A stretch of 64,000 bases of DNA from Gavia stellata (lineage: Eukaryota > Chordata > Aves > Gaviiformes > Gaviidae): the NCBI RefSeq assembly GCF_030936135.1, contig NC_082637.1, forward strand, positions 12,165,001-12,229,000, given 5' to 3'. The notes under the pieces are model-generated. The model had not been told where the DNA came from. It saw only the letters and a program-made list of their open reading frames with translations, and did no database searches. The position numbers and the translations under genes were made by a program. Positions within the stretch are counted from its first letter, which is position 1. Every line of letters starts with the position of its first letter. Shown here piece by piece: positions 48,680 to 60,640 of this stretch.

Positions 48680-49720
48680 GTGAAGGCTGCCCTTTTGGGC
48701 ATACGTTCCCTGATGTATTTATAGGCAGCAACTCTATCCCTTCTCAAACTGTTTTGAAAGGTTAGACCGAAGTCTGAAAGAGCTTAGCTTATCAGAAAAT
48801 AAATGCCCCTTCTTCTCCTGATCGCATTAGCCCTCTGCACCTCTTCACGTTTTAATTAATCTTTTCTGAATGCGCACACGCTAAATTACACATTTAACCT
48901 ATATGGAAAATACTTCTGCTACATGGGAAACTGCTCATAGTAAGCACACAATCAGGTGGTTTGCCTGCTCTTCTTTTTTGTTTTCCTACAGTGGTTCTCA
49001 TTAGCAGCTCATCAGCACTCAGGAATATGAGATTTTATGCTACTGCAGACAGTCTTCACAACCTGCTCCAATAGCTTGATTTTCAACTGCAATGGCAGTG
49101 TTTCCCAGCTCCATGTTTCCCAGCTCCATGTCATTGGCACATGCTTGCACCTTGTGAAGGTACCTAATGACAATATTTATGTAAGTGAGTCCTAAAACCC
49201 AGTTCAGTGGGTTTTAGTAATATCTTCTTTATTGTGCAGTGCCTCTTTTCTTGAGATGAGCTATTATTTTTCCCTGTTTTATTGAATCTTTACAGTCCTT
49301 ATCCTTGTCGCTTTAATAAATACTCACACCTGAAATTACATTAAATAACTTACTGAAATCCTGGTAAAGCAACCCAGAACACTTCCTTTGTCCAGAGGGA
49401 TACTAGATTAGTTTGGTACAAAAAAAATTTAGCAAATATGTATTCCATTTTATCCTTCTTCCTGCTTATTCTATAGCTTGCTTTCTTCTAAAGCTATCCA
49501 GATCCCTTTTCTCCACTGCAAGTGAGGTACATTTATTAGTTTCTTGTGTGGCACCACCTCCAGCTGGGCACCAGACCTGCAAGCTGATTTTTGCTTCTTT
49601 CAGCTCTCAGGTTGTGAAATCCAAGCCATTTGAATACCTTAATTTCCAAACTTTATTCTGGATGGGGTGGCCTGTCCTCATACGTGCTTTTTGTTGGGCC
49701 CTCTGGTTCTGTTCCTATGT
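48680..49720 (-). mobile_element. Probable ancient CR1-like LINE relic, antisense
   Basis: Read on the minus strand, phrases resemble the CR1 3' region: plus-strand TGATGTATTTATAGGCAGCA, TCTTCTCCTGATCGCATTAG with CCCTCTGCACCTCTTCACG, and later GATACTAGATTAGTTTGGTA. The match is by recognition of ordered fragments and is heavily decayed; boundaries are approximate. Confidence 0.5.
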
Positions 49721-52700
49721 CTAGCAACATGGAGGCAGATACTTGTTGAGTTGTGGAGTCACACCTAACATTTAATTTTTAATCTTTACATAGGGGCCAT
49801 CTCCCCTCTGTTGTTCCCCCCAGTCTCCTTCAAATACTACTAAAGACCTTTTTGTGGAGTATTAGAGTTTCCTCTGCAGGGTCTCACCTGGGAACAATTC
49901 CCAGGTTTTCCATGCACATCTTCACCTCCAAGCCACAGCATCCTTTGCTGATCAGCTGCTTTTACTACTGCTGGTGGATTCTTTGTTCATTCTCAGTATC
50001 ATTCACCATAGTTATACAACTACTGAGGGCTGGAGTCGCCTCCTAAAATTTTCACACATTATTCAGAACACAAGTTTCAGATGGCTTTTGAACTGAGTGA
50101 ACAAAAAATTCCATGCCACTCTTTATTCCAAGTCCTCATGCTGCTCAATCCAGGTGACTTCATTAACTAGTTTCTGTAACTTATTTCTCTAGCTGCTGTC
50201 CTTGAAATTAAGAATCCTGATTGTAAACATTTTTAACCTTCTACTTTGTGTAATTAAATTCTTATTACTCAGTGTAAGATTATTTTCTGTAACCAGCTTG
50301 TATATAGTACTTTCCCCAAGTCTAAGAAACAATGTTAATGACTATCAACTCAGGCTAGTTCCCTGGATGTTTAAGTTGAGCAAGCAGTGGCTGGTAGACG
50401 TGTCTTCTCTTAGAAGCCACTAGCAATCTCTGAATTGTGTTATAGTCACGGGAAACTACCAAGCTACTCCCCCGCCTGTCGCCGCACTGTGAACTGGGGT
50501 TAGGGAAAGAGAAACGACATCTCAGTGAATAAGAAATGAGCAGAGTTGAGGATCTTGTCTGTAATTTACAGAAAGTTGTGAAATGCTTCCTGCCAAACAT
50601 TTCCCCAGAACTGCAAACTCCATACCCCTAGAAACGAAACATATTTCACTACTTAGAAGGTATCTGGTGCTGGTTAGAGCTACTCAGAGAGATTGCTAGC
50701 ATCAGGAGTGACTGCATGGTGTCCCACGCGGTGACTCTTCCGTCCTTAAGAGCTTCTCCAGAAAGGGAAACAGACTAACGAAGACTCTGTTGGGGTCATT
50801 AAGACCACAAGCCAGATATCTAAAGCAAGGGGAATTCATGGGATGGCGAGTTAAAAATAACCACTCCGAATTCCTGTGACAGTGTCTTGCTGACCTAAAG
50901 CAGTTAAAACAACATAGAAAGTACCTGGGATGACGGGATAGGATACCCCCTTGGCAGAACAAGCAGAGGAGTTTGCGGTTATAGACTTACAGCTGTGAAA
51001 AGACTCACTAAACCATTCTGCCTGGCTGTGCATCACCTTACCCAGTCACCCTGGCACTGAGCACAGCAGCTTGTGTGTGATTCAATTTTCGCTTCTGGGA
51101 AACACATGGTTTGATCAGAAAACTTCAAACGATGGAGCTCCAAAAAATTAGAGGGACTTAGGATTTCCCTTAGGAATCTCCTTCAATGGATGTTGAAATG
51201 ATACGTATCGTATCTGTTTTTCGTTAGTCTGACCGTAACCTTGCGCCGCTGGATCTTGTTCTGCCGTGCTGTTAGTCCAGGATTCTGAACAGTCCCCGTG
51301 TATTTTCCCATATTCTGCTCGAAGAACCTCTCAATAACCACCTTGATAAACCAATCAAATGAAGCCCTTTAAATTTCTCTCTGGAGGGCATTTTCCCAGC
51401 CTTAGAGCAGTCTGTAATTTTTTCCTGTGCCCTCTCCAATTTTCTATCAAAGTTATTTCAAAGATGTGGACACCAGAACAGGACCCTTTACATCAGTCAC
51501 AGCATCACCAAAACTGCTCATGCAGGAGGAATCCTTTCCCTGTTCCCACTTACTGGTCCAAGAGCCTTCGCTGGAAAAGCATTAGCTCCTCCCGGCACAG
51601 CATCCCAGTAGGAATTCATACCATTCTGCTTTTACAAGTCAAGACGATTTTCCAGCACATGGATTTTAGGGAAAAACTCCTTCATTTCCTAAGCCTGCCC
51701 TGCTACCTGCCTGCATGCTTGGCTTTCATGGGCTGTTCTCAAAGAGATCCAGGCCTCACAGTTAATCCTCGCTTTACCAGCCTTTGAGCGCAGCTGGGAT
51801 TTTCCCAGAGTGCCCTTGTATTGAGCTCCAAAAAAGGTGACCCCCACCTAGAGCCAGCCTCTGCATAACAGTCAGCCGGGCAGGGCATTTCACAAGGGGA
51901 GGGAACTGTTCAGCTGTCAAACATCTCCAGAAGCTGAGCTCGGGATCTCAGATGCCCTGAGCATCTCTGGTGCTGCTTGTGTGGAAACCAGCAGACAGAA
52001 AATAGGAGGTCTCTTTAACATGTAGCAGGCCAGGGTACCGCAGGGTCAAGGGAGATCCAGTACACTTTTTCATCTCTGTTCTTAATCATCATCCTCTTCA
52101 GAGATGAGCTGGCAAAATAGGCTGAAGAAAAGGAAGTTGGATTCACAAGTGACGCTTGCTGGGTTGTGACACAGGAGAGGAGAGCCAAGAGCGCAGTCAG
52201 AAAGCCGCACAGAAACCGTGAGACTCTGCCATATGCCAAACTGGCTTTCCCTAGGCAGCGTGCTAGTACATCCCAGCACAGCCCAGCGCTCGCCCCCCAG
52301 GGTGCTCAGCTCCAGCCTGCCGCCCAGCACCCATCCTCCCAGTCCCTTAGTGCCAGCTGCAGACGTGCAGCCACAGGACGGAGGCTGCATCTTTCACAGA
52401 GGGGAACTGGTCAGATGCAGAGGGATGCAGCACACAAAGAAAAGAGATTTTACTCATGGCCACCTGGCTTAATTGCCTGAAGCAGGCTTATAAAAAGCTA
52501 ACGGGTCTTAAGTCCTGTTAGCACATGCTAGCCTTGATCTTCCGCAGCCCGTGCCCGGGGGCCAGGGCCCTCCTGCATGCAGCAGCAAGCAGCAGGAGAG
52601 CAGACAGGCAGGGATCTCAGACGGGATTTGCAGCCAGAGCTCCCACTGGCAAGACTCGCTGCAATGTGATGGTTAGTGGGTGAAGCCCACACCCATGACT

Positions 52701-55515
52701 GCTGCACAATAGTACAAACATAAAAGAGCTATAGATCAAACAAGCCAAACGGCTCTGCCCAGCACAGTGGAGCTGCCGGCACACAGCGTGTCCCCCATCA
52801 CAATGGGATGAAACTTGTATTCATCCTGCCAGATTCAGGGGTGAGGAGAAGGGGGAGGTGAGCCGGCTCACCACAACCACAAAGCACTGCTTTCTACTGT
52901 GCACCCCAGTGTGGGCACCACGGGTCTGCCCTGGGCAACATCTGTGGCCAGTGTCCGTGCACACATCAGCTGGAAACAAAATCACCCTGGAGAAGGACTG
53001 GGAAAGCATTCCTGCTAGGCAGCACCCCCAGGGCCAGCCTTGCCTCCTGAGCAGGCTCTGTAATATTGCTGGGTGACAAATGCAGCTGCGAGGGGCCATC
53101 GTAGAATATAGTTTCTTAGAACACAAGCAGTATAGCCAAAAAGTGGTCTCTTGGGCTGAAAGGCCCTGCTCTGCAAACACCGTACCCTTGCTCACCTCCT
53201 CTTCAGACCATTCGAGACTTCATAAACCCCAGGCCGGATATGGCCAATGCTCTACGGCAGCCTTATACCACCACGGAAAGTTCCCAGATGTTTTATCTTC
53301 TCTAGCTTCTGTCTGCTGCTAACTTCTGGAACATGGCAATGCTTCACCCCTCACCCAAAGTCATGCAGCTCTTTAGGAGACAGGAGAGCCCAGAGGCTTT
53401 GGACCAGAGGGGCCTGTGCAAACCAGCCCCCCCTGCCTGAAGGCTGCGGCTGATGTCTACGTGGAGCAGAGCGGGCAGTCCAGCGCCTCTGGGTTGAAGC
53501 CCTTGGGGAGCTGGCAGGACTGGACAGCCAGACCATGTCTGCATCAGTTGCATGACACTGGGGCACTGTTTTAATTTAAAATGGATTAGGCTTTGTTTTC
53601 TTTTTAGCACAATAACATTGCACGCATTGTTGGGCGATAAAGCCCACAGATAACTACGCCAGCGGGGTGTTGGGGTGGACGTGATCAGCAGCACAGTATG
53701 AGCTGAGATGGCGAAGAGCAGGGGGGCTGCGGGGGGAAGCCTATGGAAATGTGCTGCTGCTAGCAAAGACAGCAGGTCCTGGGGAGGCCCTTGCACAACC
53801 TCTGAATAGCTCCTTCCTGAAAGAGGGCGGAGGGGCCCGCCGCCCAGAATTTGGATGACAGCTGGAGCAGGACATGGGGTGCAAGGCAGCAGGGACACGT
53901 GTGAGCCAGCTATGCCTTGCGTCACTCCTACTCACAGGCATGCAATGGTGATGGCACTGATGACTCCTGGGAGGACACTGGGAAAAGGAGGTGAGCATGT
54001 CTCAATTCGCAACAGCATTTACTAGTAAATTGCTGTTTTTCCCAAGCTGGCTCTGCCCCTCCCTGCCTGCCCTCCTCCTGATTTTCCTGGGCTTAAGCTC
54101 TGCATTTAGTGCTGGCATACAAGGGAAGCAATACCCGACCAAGGTGCTCTGGCAAAATCATTTAGTTTCCCAGGTTTCTTGGCAGGACCTTGGTATCACA
54201 TGCACCAGGTTCCTTCACTGCCCTAATCTGTGCCTTTTGGCTGGCAGCAGCACAAGGCAGAAGGGACGTTATTCAGCAGCATTGACCCTGAGCTGCAGGA
54301 AGCACTCCCTGAGCACAAGGGCTTTGGGATGTCCCAGGGCCACACAGCTCAATTTGGGGACACCTACCTATACCCCACTGTTGTGTTAGAGACCAGCCAA
54401 TATTTCTGCCTCCTGCAGAAATCAGAGGACTCCCTAACAAATCCTCCTGCAGCCTCATTAGCTGACCACACCAGTGTTGTCAACCAGGCTGGCCCTTGCA
54501 GGTCTCTGACCCAGTTGTGCCTGGGTCTCCTCTTCAGTCACGTTGACTCCTGGCACATGTGATGCCTGAGGAAGCTGATGCTGCCAGCAAAATGCAGTAA
54601 GAGTGCTCCCACAATGCTCATATACCAGCTGGGGACCTGACCCCATGCAACTCTGCAGTTTTCTCCCAATACTTTCTTACCTGAAACCCTTCATAACCTC
54701 TCATGGCTTTTTTTAGCACCGGTTTTTCTGCTGACGTGCTCTAGACCAGGCATCCCTTGCTTCAAATGCTAACAGAAGGCACTGGGCTCCCCTGGGATGC
54801 TTTGTCACTGCTAGAGGGACTGCATCTCCATGTGGGCAAGGACAACAGGAGCGCCTGTGGACGTGGTGTGGGGCTCAGAGCATGATGCAACATACTGTGG
54901 TAAGCATAACCAATGCTGCTGCCCCAGGCAGGAATGCAAGACGGAGGGAATCAGGGGCAGCATGAGAAAGCCCACAGCCCCGCACGACACCAGTGTCCAT
55001 CTGCCCTGACCTGCCAGCAAAGAGGAAAAGCCCAGAACAGCAAGACTGCAAGTCTGTGCAGACACTGTGGCAATGTGCTCCCAGGAGAGAGAGGTGCATG
55101 GGTGGTATCAGCAGGCATCTGGAGCTGGTAGGAACACAGCTGCCCAGAGGAGCAGAAGTAGGGCAGGTGCTCTACACAGCGCAGATAGGAGCAACCAGAC
55201 CCCACTGCTGCCAGGACAGCCCAGAGCCACCAAGGCAAGAGACTGTCCCTGCGTGGGGAGGTGGCCCAGGGCACTTGGCATGGGCTGCTGCACCACCAAA
55301 GCCTCACGTGGGCAGTCTGAGATGACAGAAAAATGAACTGGCACAAGCCACCAGTCAGTACCAAAGCCAACATGCACCCTGGGTCTTCCCCGGGAGGAGG
55401 CCTTGCACGATGTGGTGAGGACTGCATGGAGGCCTTCCCCTGGGCCATTTGAGAGGTCTGGCCAGGTGATCCTGTGGTCTCTTACGGACTTAATACACTG
55501 AATTGACAAAGTCCA
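49721..55515. other. Intergenic DNA, no gene seen
   Basis: About 5.8 kb with only short unsupported frames. A further antisense CR1-like patch may lie at 51420-51560 (GATGTGGACACCAGAACAGG). A short palindrome GATACGTATC occurs at about 51200-51209. No exons are recognised. Confidence 0.45.
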
Positions 55516-55543
55516 ATTTAAATTGCCTGGTGGCAATTTAAAT
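55516..55543. repeat. Perfect 12-bp inverted repeat (hairpin)
   Basis: ATTTAAATTGCC and GGCAATTTAAAT flank a TGGT loop with no mismatch, in an AT-rich stretch. It could be chance, a transposon terminal remnant or a structured element. Confidence 0.85.
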
Positions 55544-58500
55544 AGACCTTCTTCTTACACAGAGACTCTTCTCTAGCAGGTATAATTACAGCAGGAATGC
55601 AGAGAGTACAGTTTTAATTCTATCAGATACTGGTAATTTCCTCCTCCCACAATCAGTCTTCCAGCATTTTATTTGTCTGACACATCAGATCCCATTTTCT
55701 TAGAGGGGAAAAGAGTTAGCTAAACATTTAGCAATAACAAATTAAGTCGCATTAAGTCAGGCAATCACAGAGGTGAGACTTAATGCCCTAATTTATCCAG
55801 CTCTTCCTGCAGAAGAGCTCCTTGGTGCTATATCCAGCTGTTGTTGCTGATAGACATTATATGCATCCAACACTTGAGAGCAATGGAGACCCTTTGCATT
55901 TAATCTGGACTGACATTGTGCCTTCCAAGAAGCTCCAGACCTTTCAGCTCCTACCAGGACAGCGGAGCCAAAGCTCATGCTATGAATTCAAATCTGAAGA
56001 CAGTCCCCAACTGCCGAAGAAAAACCCTCTGCAAACAGTGGATTCTCCTCTCCTACTCAAGTCCAACTAGATCAACCATCTTCTTTGGCAGCAGTCCCTA
56101 CAGAAAGGGATGCAGTTTACACAAAAGGGACAAAGGAAGAGCAACCGGGCTGGTTTGGACTGGGGAGGGGCAGGGAGGGACTCGTTCAAGTGCTAATTGC
56201 TCTTGCACACAGTATAACAAACCAGCACAGTGAGAAGATGAAAAAAGATGTTCATCACTGAAACTTAGAAAGAACACAGAGCTACATTACTATTTTACAA
56301 ATGTAGATATATGTATGTATATATATGAGAAGAGGAAGTAGAAAAGATCTGTAAAACACATCACACTGAGTTTGGCCAGCGCGGGCAGAATGCACCAGGT
56401 GCTAAGTACAAAACCTGGATAACTGTAAAGTCATCTGCGCACGCTGCAGAGAAACTTAGGCCATTTATTATTAAACTGCAGACTGGTCTCTTTCTCAGAT
56501 GGTATCCTCTACGGAGGAGAAAAATCTGTCAGAGAAAAACTTAAGTTAGCAAACCCCCGCAAAACAACGGGGACCCCCCGCCCCGAGCCAGGGCTCCCAG
56601 GTTCCTGTGAGATGTCTGTTGGCAGGGCAGCCTCGGCGGTGTTCCTCTCCTTGCTCTGCTGCCCGGCTAACACCCTGCGACAGCGGTGGGGCCCACTGAG
56701 CGCTCAGCCCAGCGGAGACCCGGCCCCGGCCTCTCGCTCCTCCTGCAGCAGAACCACGAGGGGATAACAGGATCAAAAGAGCAGTAACGAGCTCTGGGAA
56801 CTTGTCAGACAAATGTGTTTTTAACTGAATCCCAAATGAGCGGCTGAAGGGGAGCATTAGTGCTGTCACGTGGAGCACATGATTCTGGAATTCATTAAGC
56901 CTTTGATGCAGTGTTAGCACCCCCGTCCCCTGTCCCAGCCGTTAGGCATCTGGCTGAAAAGCGGCCAAGCTTCCTTCACCCCCGAACTGGAGGAACGGCC
57001 TGCGTTTGCAGCAGGTCGCTAGAGCATGCATGCACTACACAGGCCGATTGCACCGATCTTGAGAAAAAATGTCAGCTCTTCTTGGAGCCCTTGGCACAAA
57101 CACACCACTCCCCATCTCCTACGAGGCTTCTTCAGAGAAATCAGATGCTTCCAGAGAAGCTTCCTTTCTTCTTTCTCTGAGACAGGCTACAGAGGAATAA
57201 AAAAATTAGTTATGGAGAAGTAGAACTAGAGCTGGAAGTCCTGCATTTAGTTACCAAGAACCAGAACAGAAACACCTCAATTTGGATGAAACCAGAACAG
57301 AACTGCAATTGAAAGCTAAAGGCAAATGTTACTGAATGTCGTTGGCATGGCACAGGGTCATGTTTTGCAGCACTATCTCAAATGCAAAGTCCCCTTCGAA
57401 ACTCCAACTCTCCCTTGTTTGAGGACAGTTTGTAGATTAACCATGCTGTGGATGTAAAGACACAGAAATGGCTCCATTCATAGCCAAGAAACAGAAAACA
57501 TCTTTATAGTTTGCTTTCCAAGCTAGAAAAAGCTCATCTGCTTTTTCACAAGAGCTGAAGCAAGTACCTGTGTAATTCCACCTCAAAACACTGGGGATTG
57601 TGCACCAAGACACCTGTGCAGCTCTGTGCAGAGGCCATGTGGTGCCCTGTGCTCCTGGCCGATGCGAGCAGCGTGGTGCAGAGCTGGCTTGGAGCTGGAG
57701 CAGCAGCCATGGTAATACCCCCACGCCTGATGCAACTTTGGCATTGGGGAGCATGGTGGGCTCATAAAAACAGCTCTGCAGGAAACAGCTAGTGGTAGGT
57801 ATAGTAGCTCTGGATCAGGGGTGACTGTGCTGGATCCAGGCTGGCTTCTGCAGTAGCGTTTCTGTGTCCTTGCAGTGACAAATACTTGCCGTTACCTAAC
57901 CCACTGGCATTGCAGTCCATTCCCCCTCACTCCCCATCTGGGATAACAGCAAACTTCTGTCCATACAAATACACAAGTTATCTCTTAGAGCCTTAAAACA
58001 GAGTGATAACTGCCTACTCCTAACTCGGATGTGCGTGCTGTCACAGCCTCAGTTCCTCCAGGGGAGCCACGACGCTGTCCTGGGCTGTGCAGAGCTCCCA
58101 CAGTACCTGCCACTTCCCTCCCACTCTCCTCCCAGCACAGTGCATGCAGCGGGGGGAGGCTGGCACAGCCTCAGCTTGGCAGGCCCTTGCTATGCGGTTG
58201 CTGTCATTCCAGCCCAGAAAATATTTGGGAGAGATGATGCCTTTGGCAGAGTCTCAGCAGCTGTGCTGATGCCCGCTACCCCAGCCGCAGCAGGGTTTAG
58301 TTGCTGGCGGACACCTCCAAGGCACAAAAGCAGCAGGAGCAACCCTTTGAAATGCTCTCCCAGGTCTCCTGACACCGTGAAGTGTTTTTTCTTCCTAATT
58401 TTCCAACATCCTAATTTGCCAAATGTTTTTGTTTGACTGGAAGCCAAGCACAGCTTTGGGAACAAAATCTGTGGTGCACCAGGGGTTCCCCCAACTATTA

Positions 58501-59769
58501 ACTGCCAGGATTCGTGATGCTAAGAGCTGACCCCAGACACGGCAAGCTCAATGCACAGACCAAAATGCAAATTGAAAACCCTCCAGCCTGACCTGCTCTG
58601 TCCAGAGTGGCTGTGAGCCTCAGAAATGCTGTGCATCCTCCAGGGACCCCGCTGCGAACATGCCCCTGTAGTCAGCAGCATCCCAAACCGTGATGAGAGC
58701 GGCGTCAGTAACTGCCCAGAGCCTCATTCAGGTGTGAACGTACTGCAGAAGGAGCTAAAGACTGGCCATAACTTTGCTGCTGGACTCAGGTCCGATGGTG
58801 CTGCTCTGGGCTTTAATCCTGCACCTTCTTTGAATGCTTCATGTCCCAACCTCCTCCAAAGCAGCTCTAAAGGCGCTCAAGGTGAAACTGCTGAAATCTT
58901 AAGTGGCGTGTAACCTCCTGTGTAAAGTTGGCTGCAAGAGGTAGAAAGGTGGCTAACAGGATGTGATTTTCTAGTGAGTTCCCAGGGAACTCCAAATTAG
59001 TACTGAATAACCAAATAAACATGCAAAAGGATAAATGAGACATATTGGAAGAGGTGACATACCCCTTGTTGTATCTCAAGGCCTCCTGCAATTCTCTGAA
59101 GGAGAGTAGCCACAACAAATTAAATGGAAAACGATAACAGAGTCCGTTACAGTGATAAGCTGAAAAACTAAAAAAAAACAAAACCCAAACCACACGAAAA
59201 CAAAAAATACCCCATGTTTTCATGCTGGAAGCTTGCCATAGAGTGAACAGATAACAGACGTGTGAAAAACCATTCAGAGAAGACAGAGGCACAGCGGAAA
59301 AGCACAATGCGTTATCAACACTAGCAAGGAAAGAAGGGAAGTTCCCATGCTGCAGCCTCCTTTTGCAGGGACGAATGAGGCAACCCACTTCAAGTGAAAG
59401 CATCAGCAGGGTATGTTTCAAAACGAATTTATAACATGAACAGTAAATGACATAGATGGCATTTATCCCAGAGCTCTGTAGGAACCCCAACACAGATCTG
59501 TTAGATGCTATGGGACATGTAACATGTTGCTTAATTCAGCCTGAAACCAGAGGAATGGTGGAGGCAGATGAGATGCCAGGGTGGGGCTTTTGTTTTTTTA
59601 AGAGCTTTGGGTAGATCTGGGGATATATGACTTGTGAATTTGAGTTCCACACTGGGAATTAGGAATAGCATCCCTGTGCATGTAGAGCAATGGGATTAAA
59701 AGGGAAGAAACAACCCCACTCTAGCAGAAGGAAGTCATGTCTCACTCCTTAAAGCAGTGAGGAATCCTG
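55544..59769. other. Intergenic DNA, no gene seen
   Basis: Contains short unsupported frames, a TATG-type simple tract near 56305-56326 and an E-box-bearing stretch (GTCACGTG near 56865). No mobile element or exon could be named. Confidence 0.45.
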
Positions 59770-60640
59770 TTGGATGTGGCTGGATAGATGGATGTACCTG
59801 GATGCCCAAAACACTTTCAGCAAGGTCCCACACCAAATGTCCTTAATGCCTCTTCTCCTCAACATGTTTATTCCCATGGTTAATAACAAGGCAGAAGATA
59901 GTGAATGGAAAATGGTCAGTATTTAAGATGGAGGAACGTACCAGTGCTGTCCCACCAACATCTGTGCTAGGGCTTGTGGTTTTTGCTGTATTCAGAAATG
60001 GCCTGGGAAAGGGTGTGAGCAGTGACGGGACAGAGTTTGCTGGTGAGGCTGAGGTCTGCAGTGTAGTGAAAATCAGCACTCACTGCAGAGTTCAAGAAAG
60101 ATTTCACAATGAACAGCTGGATGATAAAATGACAAATTAAAGTCAGCGTTGGTAGATGTAATTTACAAGGAGAAGCTCTACCTTCACAAGGAGAGAGGTC
60201 AGACCAGTTATACCCACTCAGGGAAGTGGCTTAGGGGTCGACTCTGTGTTTTCTCCTTTCGCTCTCAGAGAAGATACAGTGGGATTAAGAAGAGGCAGAA
60301 AAGGGGAAAAGGAAAATCAAATGCATAGGACAGAGAAGACAGCCAAGGGAGAGAAACATATGTATCTAAAATCATGCACAGTATTTTGGAAACAATTACT
60401 TGCAATCTTTTATAGTACAGAAACAAGGGCATATTGACTAAATAATGACATAGCAGGTTAAAAACCAAACAAATTTAAGTACTTCTTCACTATGCATCCT
60501 AAGTCTGAGGAATTAATTTCCTAGGGTTGCTATGGAGGCAAAATAATCTAGAATTGATCAAAAGCAATCAGATGCTTTTATGGAAGAGCAACCCAGCAAG
60601 GACTGCTATACAGAAATCCTGCTATACAGGATACTTTGGT
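59770..60640 (+). mobile_element. Decayed CR1-type LINE fragment (longest copy)
   Basis: The same CR1 region as at 45115-45765 begins GTACCTGGATGCCCAAAACA and GCAAGGTCCCACACCAAATG. It runs further 3', through TCTAAAATCATGCACAGTAT, CAGGTTAAAAACCAAACAAA, AAGTACTTCTTCACTATGCA and TTTTATGGAAGAGCAACC. It is old and interrupted, with no intact coding frame. Confidence 0.8.
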
